Shown: positions 32,339 through 41,525, counted from the first letter of the stretch. The stretch is DNA of 64,000 bases from JABFXC01 sp045804265 (GCA_045804265.1 JBJMNK010000030.1:10498-74497), one strand, 5' to 3'. Notes: generated by a model not told the origin, from the sequence alone. Made by a program: numbers and translations.

Positions 32339-33520
32339 CTATCGGTGCGGCGACGGGGTCTTCGGGTCCCAGATGGCAACGCCGACCCGGGAATCGGCGG
32401 TGCCATAGTAGAGCAGCCAACGCCCGTTGAAGGGAACGAGTCCCTCGCAGAAGGTGGTGCCGTCCCTGTACTGCCCCGTCTTCTCGTACGCCTCGGTCGG
32501 GCGAATGAACGGGACGGGTGAGCGATCGAGCAGCTTCACCGGATTCTTCGCGTCGAAGAGCGCCTGCCCGCCGGTGTACATGCGCTCGGCGATTCCGGGA
32601 TCGCCATATCGCCCCGCGTTCCCCGCGTTGTAGATGACGACGATCCCGCGCTCGGTGAGGATCGCCGGCGGTCCGCCTTCGACGAGCCACGAGTCGAAGT
32701 AGCCCGGACGCGGCGAGAGCACCTTCACCGGCTTTCCGTTCGCGTCCTCGAGCGGCGCCCAGTCTACCAGGTTGTCCGATGTCGCGATCATGATATCGGG
32801 GACGCCGAAGTACATCCAGTATTTCCCGTTCACCTTCGTCGCCACCAGCCGGTTGCCGACGACGCGGGTGAGGATCGCGCCCGACTTGTGATCCAGGTTC
32901 CGATACTTGTGCGCGGTGTCGAAGCGCGCGAGCGCGGGGCCATGCTTCGTCCAGCTGACGAGATCCGTCGACGTCGCGACCGCGAGGCGCGGCACGTCGC
33001 GATTCCACTGCGTGTAGGTGAGCACGTAGCGCCCGTCCTCGCTCTCGACGATGCGCGGGTCCTCGACGCCGCCCGGCCATTCCCACTTCGCCTGGAGATC
33101 CTTGTCGGGGTAAAGCACCGGCGTGGCGCGGCGGGTGAAGCGCAATCCGTCGCCGCTCTCGGCGAGCCCGAGCCTCGAGGTATGCTGGCCAATCTCCATT
33201 GCGCCGGACGCGTCCTCGGCGCGATAGAGCACGAACACCTTTCCCCCGCGGACGACGGCGGCGGGGTTGAAGGTCGCGTACTCCTCCCAGTGGACGGTGC
33301 TGTCGTTCATTGGCGAGCGAAACACCGACGCCGCGTCAGGCACGAGCACCGGGTTGGACGCGAGGGGCTTGGTGAACGGCCCGAACATCCAGCTCCGGTC
33401 CTGCGCGCTCGCCGGTGCGGCGAAAACGGCGGCGAGGAGCGCCACGGCGGCCAGCGCGTTAGGCGCGCGGGGCATCATCGCGTCAGACACTCCATGCACC
33501 AGCGTGCGGACGCGATCCAT
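32339..33520 (-). CDS. Exported GH130-like glycosidase/phosphorylase
   Basis: A 393-residue five-bladed beta-propeller protein. The family motif around the catalytic aspartate reads GGVEDPRIVESEDG (Asp154), with TYTQWN soon after and PALARFD, FGVPDIMIATSDN and YYGTADSRVGVAI later, as in GH130 mannoside phosphorylases and beta-1,2-mannosidases. A signal peptide (ALAAVALLAAVFAAPASAQ) makes it exported, which favours hydrolysis over phosphorolysis. The ATG at 33520 overlaps the upstream stop (TGATG); the ATG pair at 33478/33475 would give a shorter, neater signal. The gap to the selenoprotein gene is 68 bp. Confidence 0.88.
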   Translation of the reverse strand: MDRVRTLVHGVSDAMMPRAPNALAAVALLAAVFAAPASAQDRSWMFGPFTKPLASNPVLVPDAASVFRSPMNDSTVHWEEYATFNPAAVVRGGKVFVLYRAEDASGAMEIGQHTSRLGLAESGDGLRFTRRATPVLYPDKDLQAKWEWPGGVEDPRIVESEDGRYVLTYTQWNRDVPRLAVATSTDLVSWTKHGPALARFDTAHKYRNLDHKSGAILTRVVGNRLVATKVNGKYWMYFGVPDIMIATSDNLVDWAPLEDANGKPVKVLSPRPGYFDSWLVEGGPPAILTERGIVVIYNAGNAGRYGDPGIAERMYTGGQALFDAKNPVKLLDRSPVPFIRPTEAYEKTGQYRDGTTFCEGLVPFNGRWLLYYGTADSRVGVAIWDPKTPSPHR

Positions 33521-33870
33521 CAGCGCACCCGGCGGAAAGTGGTATTGCCCTGCGGGCCGCCGATCATCTCGAGCGTGTCGCCGGAGATGTGATAGCTGCG
33601 GCAGAATCCATTCTCTTCCTGCGCGGCGCAGTACTGAAGCACGCCGTCGGCGCTGCGCTTTACTTCCCAGCGCAGCCTTGGCGGAACGGGATAGCCCGTC
33701 GATCCGAGCAGCGCGCCGTCTGGGCGGAAATCCATCGTGTCGCCCCACGTGTGGTCGGCGCGGAGGCGTACCCAGCGTCCGACCAGCTCGGCCGGGTGCG
33801 CGCTGCTGCCGGCCGAGTCGGCGCAGGCGGACATCGCGAGCATCGCGGCGAGCGCGCCGAGACACCTCAT
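33520..33870 (-). CDS. Small lipoprotein, lipocalin-like
   Basis: A 116-residue lipoprotein with lipobox AMSAC after a signal starting at ATG 33870 (the stop of the upstream Dabb gene overlaps it by 4 nt). The mature part, LVGRWVRLRADHTWGDTMDF followed by short beta strands and two Cys (LQYCAAQEENGFC), looks like a small beta-barrel of the lipocalin-like type. No precise family is recognised. It is translationally coupled to GH130 downstream through TGATG. Confidence 0.6.
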   Translation of the reverse strand: MRCLGALAAMLAMSACADSAGSSAHPAELVGRWVRLRADHTWGDTMDFRPDGALLGSTGYPVPPRLRWEVKRSADGVLQYCAAQEENGFCRSYHISGDTLEMIGGPQGNTTFRRVR

Positions 33871-34181
33871 CGCGCCACCTCGTCGGTGACCGAGTCGAAG
33901 ATGCGCACCGTCGTCCAGAAGGTGCCGCACTCCTCGCGGAACCGGTCGTGGACGGGGTGCACCTGGTAGGCATCCTGTGCCCGCTGGTCGGCGAAGACGA
34001 GGACGAGCGCGCGCGAGTAGCCGCGCTCGATCACCGGACGGTCGGTCGGGGCGGGGACGCCGATCCAGCCATCGCGGACCGTCTCGATTGCCCGCAGTGA
34101 GCGAATGCCGGCCTCGAAGCGTGCGCGCTCGGCCGGCGTCAGATCGTCGCGGAGCCAGAAATAGACGGCGTGAATGAACAT
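33867..34181 (-). CDS. Dabb-family (stress-responsive A/B barrel) protein
   Basis: A 104-residue protein of the dimeric alpha/beta-barrel (Dabb) family, typically small homodimers. The start MFIHAVYFWLRDDLTPAERARF and the central VIERGYSRALVLVFADQRAQDAYQVHPVHDRF region are characteristic. It has no signal peptide, so it is cytoplasmic. It overlaps the downstream lipoprotein gene by 4 nt and lies 21 bp after the GH31 stop. The substrate is not known. Confidence 0.88.
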   Translation of the reverse strand: MFIHAVYFWLRDDLTPAERARFEAGIRSLRAIETVRDGWIGVPAPTDRPVIERGYSRALVLVFADQRAQDAYQVHPVHDRFREECGTFWTTVRIFDSVTDEVAR

Positions 34182-34202
34182 TCGTCGCTCGTGACGTGAG
34201 GC

Positions 34203-36710
34203 CTAACGCGACACTTCGACCGACCGCACCGTGCCCGGCACGGTGAACCGCGTCTCGCGGCGCGCGGCATCCCAGCTGCTGGCGACGTTGCGTCCGTCGG
34301 CGCGGGTGCGCGACGGCTTGTCTACGCCATGGACGGTGACGACGAACGCGCGCGCGCCGGCGTACTGGCCGCTGCGGGTGAATGCGACCGTCAGCGTCCT
34401 CGCCGCTCCGCCAGTGCGCATCGTCGTCACGCGGTACTGGCCGGACTGGTAGCCGTAGCCGTCACCGGCGTCCTCGTAGAGCATACTTGTCGCGGAGCCC
34501 GGAAAGACGTGCAGCTCGATGGTGTCCAGCGGCATCGCGCCGTCGTGGAGCATCGGCTTCTGCATCGGGATCACGGCGCCGGCACGGGCCCAGATCGGCA
34601 GCCCCTTGAGGGCAGTCGTGTCGCCGCCGTCGGCCATGACGCCGGGCGCCGAGGCGGTCGTCACGCTGCCGCCGCTCACCTGTTCGTTGGTGCCGAGGCG
34701 GTACCACTGTCCGGCCGGGAGGTAGATCTTCCGGGAAGTGGCCCCCGAGTCGACGACCGGAGTGACGATCAGGTTGTCGCCCATCATGTACTCGTCGTCG
34801 ATGCCTAACGCCATGCTGTCGGCGGCCGCGTTCCAGAACACCGGCTTGACCACCGGCGATCCGGTCTGGGTGTGCTGGTAGAACGCGGTGTAGAGCGAGG
34901 GGAGCAGCTTGTAGCGGAGGCGGATCGTGGCGCGGTTCGCGCGCTCGTAGTCCGGGCCGAAGCTCCACGGCTCGCGGCGCGGCGTACCGAAGGCGGCATG
35001 CGTGCGGTAGAACGGGTGGAGCACCGCCGCCTGCAGCCAGCGCGCGTACAGCTCCGCGCTCGGCGCGCCGATGAAGCCGCCCATGTCGGTGCCGGTGAAC
35101 GGGACGCCGGAGAGGCCGAGGCCGAGCACCATCGGGATCGTGAGCTTGAGGTGATCCCAGCTGGCAGTGTTGTCGCCGGTCCAGATGCTCGTGTAGCGCT
35201 GGACGCCGGGGTAGCCGGCGCGCGTTATGACGAGCGGGCGTTGGTCGGGACGGTGGGTGCGGAAGCCCTCGTACGTCGCGCGCGGCATCAGCGTTCCGTA
35301 CTGGTTGTGATACTCGAGGTGTGTTCCCGGATGGCCGTCGCCCTTGAACTGGGCGACATCCGACATCGTGCCGGCGCGGAACGAGCTCGGCTCGTTCATG
35401 TCGTTCCAGATCCCGCGCACGCCGGCATCGAGCAGCGCCATCTGCTCGTTCCCCCACCACTGGCGAACGTCGGCGCGGGAGAAATCGGGATAGGCCGACT
35501 CGCCGGGCCAGACCTTGCCGATGTACGGCGAACCGTCAGGCATCGTCACCCAGGCGTGGCGCGCGGTGCCGCGCTGGAAGACGCCATAGTTGCTGTCGAC
35601 TTTCACGCCGGGGTCGACGATCGTGACGACCTTGAAGCCTAACGCTTTCAGCGAATCGACCGTCTGCTTCGGGTGCGGGAAGTTCTCGGGGCTCCAGGTG
35701 AAGACGCGATACCCGTCCATGTAATGGATGTCGAGGTAGATCGCGTCGCCGGGGATGTCACGCTTCCGGAACTCGGTCGCCAGGTTGGTGACCATCGTGT
35801 CCGGGTAATAGCTGTAGCGGCTCTGCTGGTAGCCTAACGCCCAGCGCGGCGGCAGCGGCGTCCGACCGGTGAGGCGCGAGTAGCGCGCCAGCACGCTGTC
35901 GATTCCCGGGCCCGGGATCACGTAGTAGCGTAGCTCGCCGCCATCGATGCCGCCGTCGGCGGAATACGCCACCGTGTTGCGCACGCGGCCGACGAAGTCG
36001 AACTCGCCGCGATACGGATTGTCGTAGAGCAGCCCGTTCGACGCGCCGCCGAGGATCTTGATGTAGATCGGGAACGTCGAGTAGACCGGCATGTCGCCCG
36101 GCTGGTAGCCATAGCGATCGGTGTTCCAGAACGGGATCGTCGAGCCGTTCCGGATCAGGTGGATCGGCTGCTCCCCGACGGCGGTGTAGCGCGCACCATC
36201 GGTGTCGGCGACGACATGCATCAACCGGCCGTTGAACTTTCCCGCGCCGGTCGCCTCACGGAGCAGCGTGCGTCCGCTCGCGTCGAGCACCGTCAGGCTG
36301 AACGGATGCCGCGACGCGCGGGCGACGACGCCCTCGCCGGTGACGACGATCGCGTCGCCGTCCTCGCGCACGGTCGCGGTGCCTAACCGCGGCTCGCTGT
36401 CGCCGGTGGCGAGCGAGTGCGGGACGGGAAAGGCCCCCGTCATCGCGTCGCCGATGCGCACGCGGACGCGGAGCCCGACGCCGTCGATCGCCTGCAGCAT
36501 CACCGCGCCCTGCGCGCCGCGGATCACCACGCCGCCCGGCACCCGCTCGTAGCTCGACACGTCACCGACGAACTTCCAGGCGGTGTCCTGCGCGGTCGCG
36601 GTACGCAGCGGAACCGAGGCGGCGGTGAGCAGCAGTGTGGCGAGCATCAGCGCCGGGTTGGCACGACGATGTGCCGGACGTGATTCGGCGCGCGGGGCGT
36701 CGATGGGCAT
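34203..36710 (-). CDS. Exported GH31 alpha-glucosidase/xylosidase
   Basis: An 835-residue GH31 enzyme that removes alpha-linked glucose (or xylose) from non-reducing ends. The nucleophile is Asp437 in GIWNDMNEPSSF and the acid/base Asp513 in WTGDNTASWDHLK. The N-terminal beta-sandwich, the YLDIHYMDGYRVFTWSP strand and the C-terminal beta domains are all present. A hydrophobic N-terminal segment (ALMLATLLLTAASVPLRTATAQ) is a signal peptide preceded by about 20 polar residues, so a shorter start is possible. It is the first gene of the GH31-Dabb-lipoprotein-GH130-AhpD(Sec) group. The stop codon lies in a CGTTAGGC octamer. Confidence 0.95.
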   Translation of the reverse strand: MPIDAPRAESRPAHRRANPALMLATLLLTAASVPLRTATAQDTAWKFVGDVSSYERVPGGVVIRGAQGAVMLQAIDGVGLRVRVRIGDAMTGAFPVPHSLATGDSEPRLGTATVREDGDAIVVTGEGVVARASRHPFSLTVLDASGRTLLREATGAGKFNGRLMHVVADTDGARYTAVGEQPIHLIRNGSTIPFWNTDRYGYQPGDMPVYSTFPIYIKILGGASNGLLYDNPYRGEFDFVGRVRNTVAYSADGGIDGGELRYYVIPGPGIDSVLARYSRLTGRTPLPPRWALGYQQSRYSYYPDTMVTNLATEFRKRDIPGDAIYLDIHYMDGYRVFTWSPENFPHPKQTVDSLKALGFKVVTIVDPGVKVDSNYGVFQRGTARHAWVTMPDGSPYIGKVWPGESAYPDFSRADVRQWWGNEQMALLDAGVRGIWNDMNEPSSFRAGTMSDVAQFKGDGHPGTHLEYHNQYGTLMPRATYEGFRTHRPDQRPLVITRAGYPGVQRYTSIWTGDNTASWDHLKLTIPMVLGLGLSGVPFTGTDMGGFIGAPSAELYARWLQAAVLHPFYRTHAAFGTPRREPWSFGPDYERANRATIRLRYKLLPSLYTAFYQHTQTGSPVVKPVFWNAAADSMALGIDDEYMMGDNLIVTPVVDSGATSRKIYLPAGQWYRLGTNEQVSGGSVTTASAPGVMADGGDTTALKGLPIWARAGAVIPMQKPMLHDGAMPLDTIELHVFPGSATSMLYEDAGDGYGYQSGQYRVTTMRTGGAARTLTVAFTRSGQYAGARAFVVTVHGVDKPSRTRADGRNVASSWDAARRETRFTVPGTVRSVEVSR

Positions 36711-36806
36711 GTGTGGACGGAGTTGAAGAGGTTGGTCGGTCGTGGGGAAATTCTACCAGCGATGACGCCCCGACGCCATGTCGAAGGCGTCGCTCCGCGC
36801 GACGCG

Positions 36807-37766
36807 TCAGCGCAGCTGCGGGAGGACGCGGCTTCCGAACGCCTCGATGTACTGCTCCTGATTCTTCCCGGCGTTCATGATGTAGATCGCGTCGATGTCG
36901 AGCGGCTCGTAGTCGGCGAGCCATTCGGCGTGGCGTCCGAGATCCGCCGAGATGCGCACACCCTTGTCGACCTCGGACGGCTGCACGGCGGCCGCGGTGC
37001 GCGCGAACTCCTCCGGCAAGCGGAGCCCGGCGAGCGAATCGCGGTCGAGGGCCGCCTGTCGCCACTGTCCGTGAGCCTGCGTGCGCGCCTCGGATTCGCT
37101 CGGCGCCCACGACACGACATGCTGCAGTCGCACGGGCTTGCCGGCACCGCCATTGGCGCGGAATGCATCGATCACCGGACGCACCTTCTCGAGATCGCCG
37201 CCGACTGTGATCAGTCCGTCGGCCCATGGTGCGACCGCGCGTGCGGTCGTTGCGCTGAGCGCGGCGGCGAACAACAGCGGCGACCGCCGCGGACGCGAGT
37301 AGAGACGCGCGTCGTGGACGGTGATCCGTCCATCATGAGTGACCGCCTCGCCGCGCCAGAGTCGATGGATCACATCGCCGCTTTCGGCGAGGCGCGCGGT
37401 GCGCTCTTCCTTCGAGGGCCAGGGAAGTCCGGTGATCCCCTCGTTCAGCAGCTCGCCGCTGCCGATCGCGAGCCAGAAGCGATCAGGAAACATGACGGCG
37501 AGCGTCGCTGACGCTTGTGCGACGATGGCGGGGTGATAGCGCCAGCCCGGCGCGCAGACGGTGCCGAAGGTGAGCTTCGTCGCCTGCATTGCGGCACCGA
37601 GCCACGACCATGCGAACCCACTCTCGCCCTGCTCGGGGAGCCAGGGATAGAAATGATCGGAGCACATTGCCGCCTGGAATCCGGCCGACTCCGCAACCTT
37701 GACGTAGCCGAGGAGCTTGTCAGGCGAATGTTGCTCGTGCGATGCGTGATACCCGTATTGCGTCAT
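36807..37766 (-). CDS. LLM-class flavin/F420-dependent oxidoreductase (TIGR03885-like)
   Basis: A 319-residue luciferase-like TIM-barrel oxidoreductase. The start MTQYGYHASHEQHSPDKLL, then AMCSDHFYPWLPEQGESGFAWSWLGAAM and TVCAPGWRYHPAIVAQA, are close to the subgroup often called TIGR03885 or TIGR03557. Members use FMN or coenzyme F420; this cannot be told apart here. It overlaps the ECF42 sigma gene by 4 nt (37763-37766) and is the last gene of that operon, an unusual partner. There is a 96-bp gap to the GH31 gene. Confidence 0.9.
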   Translation of the reverse strand: MTQYGYHASHEQHSPDKLLGYVKVAESAGFQAAMCSDHFYPWLPEQGESGFAWSWLGAAMQATKLTFGTVCAPGWRYHPAIVAQASATLAVMFPDRFWLAIGSGELLNEGITGLPWPSKEERTARLAESGDVIHRLWRGEAVTHDGRITVHDARLYSRPRRSPLLFAAALSATTARAVAPWADGLITVGGDLEKVRPVIDAFRANGGAGKPVRLQHVVSWAPSESEARTQAHGQWRQAALDRDSLAGLRLPEEFARTAAAVQPSEVDKGVRISADLGRHAEWLADYEPLDIDAIYIMNAGKNQEQYIEAFGSRVLPQLR

Positions 37767-39037
37767 GCATCGTGTAATGGCGAGAGCCGTGCCGCCTTGG
37801 TGATGAGGTAGTTTCGCTCGGGAATGCTCGCGGTCCCTTCAGCGGCGGCGTGAAAATGTTCGATCGCTCGCGGCACATCGCCCGATATCGCGAACAGGTG
37901 TCCGCGCACGGCGTCGAGACGGTAGTGCCCGGCGATGCGCTCGTCGCGCGCGAGATCATCGATCAGCGCGAGCCCGGCCGCGGGACCGTTCACCATCGCC
38001 GTCGCGACGGCGTGGCTGAGCGCGACCATCGGGTTGTCCGACATGCGCAGGAGCAGCCCGTAGAACGCCAGAATCTGCGGCCAGTCGGTGTCTTCGGCGC
38101 GAACGGCTTCATCGTGGATCGCGGCGATTGCCGCCTGCAGCTGGTACAAACCGATCGAGCCATTCGACAGCGCGCGCGACACGAGCTCGATCCCTTCGGC
38201 GATGAGCTGCTGATCCCAGAGCGAGCGATCCTGCTCGTCGAGCGGAACGAGCTCACCGTTTGGCCCGGTGCGCGCCGTGCGGCGGGCGTCGGTGAGCAGC
38301 ATGAGCGCGAGCAGTCCGGCGACCTCGCCATCGTCAGGCAGCAGCGCGCGCACGGCGCGCGTGAGCCTGATCGCTTCGTTGGACAGGTCGGTGCGGTGCA
38401 CCATGTCGCCGGCGCTGCTCGCGTAGCCTTCGTTGAAGATCAGGTAGAGCACGTGCAGCACGGCGCGCAGTCGCGCGCCTCGCTCCGCATCGTCAGGCAT
38501 CCGGAACGGGATGCCTGACGTTTTTATCGTCTGCTTGGCGCGGCTGATACGCTGCGCCATCGTCGCCTCGGGGACGAGGAACGCGCTCGCGATCTCTGCG
38601 GTCGTCAGTCCGCCGACCGCGCGCAGCGTCAACGCGATCGCCGACGGCGGCGTGAGCGCGGGGTGCGCACACATGAAGAGAAGAACGAGGGTGTCATCCT
38701 CGCCGCTGTCGCTCTCACCAATGCTCGGTGCCGCAACTTCCCATTCGGCGGCGCGCTCGAGCGCGACGGTCTCCTCGCGGCGGCGGCGCGCCAACTCGCT
38801 CCGTGCGTGATCGGCGAGCCGGCGCATCGCGACCTGATACAGCCATCCGCGCGGATTGTCGGGTACGCCGGCCGTCGGCCACTGCGCGAACGCGGCGATG
38901 AGCGCTTCCTGCACCGCGTCCTCGGCCGCGCCGAAATCGTGATGGCACCTGGCGACGGCGCCGAGCACCCGCGGCGCAAGCTCGCGCAGCAGGTGCTCGA
39001 CGGAAGCGTCACCTTCGCCGGCGCCTGCCAGCGTCAC
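37763..39037 (-). CDS. ECF42-type RNA polymerase sigma factor with C-terminal extension
   Basis: A 424-residue extracytoplasmic-function sigma factor. The N-terminal third has sigma region 2 (DAVQEALIAAFAQWP, NPRGWLYQVAMRRLADHAR) and region 4 (LRAVGGLTTAEIASAFLVPEATMAQRISRAK). The long C-terminal part has the conserved GIPFRMPDDAERGARLRAVLHVLYLIFNEGY block and TPR-like helices that mark the ECF42 group. ECF42 genes lie next to a DGPF/YCII gene and need their own C-terminal domain rather than an anti-sigma factor. The DGPF gene is directly upstream with a 4-nt overlap. Confidence 0.95.
   Translation of the reverse strand: MTLAGAGEGDASVEHLLRELAPRVLGAVARCHHDFGAAEDAVQEALIAAFAQWPTAGVPDNPRGWLYQVAMRRLADHARSELARRRREETVALERAAEWEVAAPSIGESDSGEDDTLVLLFMCAHPALTPPSAIALTLRAVGGLTTAEIASAFLVPEATMAQRISRAKQTIKTSGIPFRMPDDAERGARLRAVLHVLYLIFNEGYASSAGDMVHRTDLSNEAIRLTRAVRALLPDDGEVAGLLALMLLTDARRTARTGPNGELVPLDEQDRSLWDQQLIAEGIELVSRALSNGSIGLYQLQAAIAAIHDEAVRAEDTDWPQILAFYGLLLRMSDNPMVALSHAVATAMVNGPAAGLALIDDLARDERIAGHYRLDAVRGHLFAISGDVPRAIEHFHAAAEGTASIPERNYLITKAARLSPLHDA
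38491..38525 (+). terminator. Antisense intrinsic-terminator-like hairpin inside the sigma gene
   Basis: Perfect 12-bp arms CGTCAGGCATCC (38491-38502) and GGATGCCTGACG (38509-38520) around GGAACG, followed on the plus strand by TTTTT (38521-38525). In that orientation it is antisense to the sigma-factor gene. Both arms contain the iterated octamer CGTCAGGC. It may simply reflect codon choice at a conserved peptide (GIPFRMPDDA). Confidence 0.5.
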
Positions 39038-39429
39038 GCGTCGGGCAGCGGCGCGCTCATCACCTGTCGCACCTCGATCGGGAGGTAGAGCGGCTTTCCG
39101 CCCGGGCCGGGTGCAGTCGACGCCCGCGCCGCGATCTCGTGCGCGCGCTCGGCGCGATCGACATCCACGATCCAGTAGCCGACGAGAAACTCCTTCGTCT
39201 CGGGGAACGGGCCATCGGTGACCGGCTGACCATCCTTTCCCGCGCGCACCACCTTCGCCTGTCCCGGAGGCGCGAGCCCTTCGGCACCGACGAACTCACC
39301 GGCCGACTTCAGGTCGCGATTGAGGGCGTGCATGAAGGCGATGTGCGCCTTGAAGTCGTCCGGAGTCCAGTTGTTGATCTGGTAGTCGCCGGTCCCGCGC
39401 GGGGCGTGCATCATGAGCATGAACTTCAT
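39034..39429 (-). CDS. DGPF/YCII-family protein (ECF42 partner)
   Basis: A 131-residue protein of the YCII-related superfamily with the DGPF motif in VTDGPFPETKEFLVGYWIVDV. It starts MKFMLMMHAP, as usual. Proteins of this family are the conserved genomic partners and targets of ECF42 sigma factors. It overlaps the sigma gene by 4 nt and is the first gene of the operon; the operon promoter should lie within 39430-39566 (137 bp to the kinase stop). Confidence 0.93.
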   Translation of the reverse strand: MKFMLMMHAPRGTGDYQINNWTPDDFKAHIAFMHALNRDLKSAGEFVGAEGLAPPGQAKVVRAGKDGQPVTDGPFPETKEFLVGYWIVDVDRAERAHEIAARASTAPGPGGKPLYLPIEVRQVMSAPLPDA

Positions 39430-39566
39430 GGTTCGTTCTCCTCGGTGTGGAGCGCCGTGATTGGCGCTTTCGTAGAGAAGTCGGAACCGGCCGTGCGTTC
39501 TCTACATCGATTTTCGAAATTCCTTGCGTCGCCGCGGAAAATGCCGAAAAGGCCCCGTAACCCGGG

Positions 39567-41525
39567 CTAGAGCTTCGACGCTTCGGCCGCGCTCTCTAGC
39601 AGGATGCCGATCTCGCGCGAGAGCGCCCGCGCCTCCTGCGTCGCGTTCGTGACATCGGTCATCGCCGACCCGAGTCCGGAGGACCGGACCTTGACCAGGT
39701 CGAGGTGGAGGTTGCCTAACGCGAGGGCGGCGTTGTCGATCTGCCGCGAGAGGGCGCTCCGCCGCTGCTGGAGCTCGTCGAGGACGGCACGCTGTCGCTC
39801 AAGCAGGGTGAGCTGGCGCGCGCTCTCGGCGGATTGTCCTTCGCGCCTGGCCTCGGCGATGCGCGCACCGATGGTGGCCATCAGCTTCGGGTCGTAGCTG
39901 TCGTCGAGTCGCTGCAGCGCCGCGGCCAGGCTCGCGACGCGCTCGACGAGGTGGTCGACGGTCGGCGCGAGATCGGAGAGGAGAGCGCGATCCGTCTTGG
40001 ACAGGCTCGCCGCGAGCTGAAGGATCGCGCCGCGATCGGCGACGGCGCGGCGGATCGCCGCGCCATGCGGGCTCTCGAGCACCTCGCGCGGCGCGAGCTT
40101 CTCGAGCTGCTTGGCGCGCTGACGCTCCTCACTCCCTGCCGAGAGCATCGGCTTGGGCGTCGGCACCACCCACCGTGCGCGGGGCATGAGCAGCACCCGG
40201 CGCAGCCGCAGCCCGCTGGCGCGCAGCGACTTGCCGCGCCGCCAGAGCTTGACCGACATGTACCAGGGAATGATCGGGGCGAGGACCAGCGGCGGAACCG
40301 GTTCGCTGATCCCGAAGGCGAACATTGCGATACCGCCGCCGATCGCGCCGAGGGTGAGCCAGGTATAGCCACGCATCGCCTTGATGCGGTCGAGCAGGTT
40401 GATGCGGCCGTGCCAGAGACGGAGATCGTCCCGCTGCTCGGGGGTGAGCGCCGCGTACTGCGCCGGCTCGAGCTCGACTCCACCGTTAGGCAGGAAGCGT
40501 GCGAGGCGATCGCCCTCCGCAGCCGGTAATGCTGGTGGCTTGGCGGGCTGTGCACGAGAGTCGCCGCGGGCGGCATCGCCACCCGCCGCGTCGCGCGGCG
40601 CGCCCGCGCCGCGGACGCTCCCCGGGCGCGGCGAGGTGTAGCGTACCGGCTCGCGCGGCTCGGCGCGCCAGTTCGGGCTCGCGGACTTGTCCGAGAGCAG
40701 CGCCTCGCGGAACGCGGCCGCGGTGGACCAGCGATCCTCGGGCGACTTCGCCAGCGCGCGCTCGACCGCCTCGCGTACGCCGGCGGGGACGTCGGCGCGG
40801 AGCTCGGCGATCGGCTGCGGACGCTCGCTGACGTGCTTGAGCAGGAGCGCCATCGAGTTGCCGGCGACGAACGGAACGCGGCCGGTGAGCAGCTGGTATC
40901 CGACGACGCCGAGCGAATAGATGTCGCTCCGCCCGTCGACTTCGCGCTCACCCATCGCCTGCTCGGGCGACATGTAGGTCGGCGTCCCGATCGCCATCCC
41001 CGTTACCGTTAGGCGGGTGCCCGACTCGACGGCGCGGGCGATCCCGAAATCGGTGACGAGCACGCGCCCGTTGTCGCCGTCGAGGAGGACGTTGTCCGGC
41101 TTGACGTCACGATGGATCACGCCGCGAAGGTGCGCGTACGCGAGCGCGTCGGCGACCTCGCAGAGGAGGCGGCGGACTTCACCGACCGGTTGACGCGGTT
41201 CGCGCTCGATCAGCGCCGCCAGGCTGCCGCCGGTGACGAGCCCCATGACGAAGTAGGCGATCCCGTCGCTCTCGCCGACGTCGTAGATCGGCACGATGTG
41301 CGCGTGCGACAGGTGCGCGGACGTCTGTGCCTCACGCGTGAAACGCGCGCGGATGGCCGGGTCGAAGGCGAGCTCCGGTGGCAGCACCTTGACCGCGACC
41401 GGGCGATTGAGGCGGCGATCGATCGCGCGATAGACCACCGACATCCCGCCGCGGCCGATCTCTCCCTCGAGAGCATACTGATGTCCGATCGCGGAAACGA
41501 CGCGATCGTCGAGTGGCTCGGTCAT
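39567..41525 (-). CDS. PknB-type serine/threonine protein kinase, membrane-anchored
   Basis: A 652-residue Hanks-type kinase. The N-terminal catalytic domain (about 15-285) has the glycine-rich loop GEIGRGGMSVVY, Lys46 (VAVKVL), the catalytic loop HRDVKPDN (Asp140) and DFG (Asp159), so it should be active. A linker follows, then two hydrophobic segments (WLTLGAIGGGIAMFAFGI; PPLVLAPIIPWYMSV) that form a membrane hairpin. The C-terminal approximately 200 residues are Ala/Leu/Arg/Glu-rich coiled coil. There are no PASTA repeats. I chose ATG 41525 because the kinase fold begins there; the upstream 62 in-frame residues are Arg/Cys-rich and unlike protein. Confidence 0.93.
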   Translation of the reverse strand: MTEPLDDRVVSAIGHQYALEGEIGRGGMSVVYRAIDRRLNRPVAVKVLPPELAFDPAIRARFTREAQTSAHLSHAHIVPIYDVGESDGIAYFVMGLVTGGSLAALIEREPRQPVGEVRRLLCEVADALAYAHLRGVIHRDVKPDNVLLDGDNGRVLVTDFGIARAVESGTRLTVTGMAIGTPTYMSPEQAMGEREVDGRSDIYSLGVVGYQLLTGRVPFVAGNSMALLLKHVSERPQPIAELRADVPAGVREAVERALAKSPEDRWSTAAAFREALLSDKSASPNWRAEPREPVRYTSPRPGSVRGAGAPRDAAGGDAARGDSRAQPAKPPALPAAEGDRLARFLPNGGVELEPAQYAALTPEQRDDLRLWHGRINLLDRIKAMRGYTWLTLGAIGGGIAMFAFGISEPVPPLVLAPIIPWYMSVKLWRRGKSLRASGLRLRRVLLMPRARWVVPTPKPMLSAGSEERQRAKQLEKLAPREVLESPHGAAIRRAVADRGAILQLAASLSKTDRALLSDLAPTVDHLVERVASLAAALQRLDDSYDPKLMATIGARIAEARREGQSAESARQLTLLERQRAVLDELQQRRSALSRQIDNAALALGNLHLDLVKVRSSGLGSAMTDVTNATQEARALSREIGILLESAAEASKL

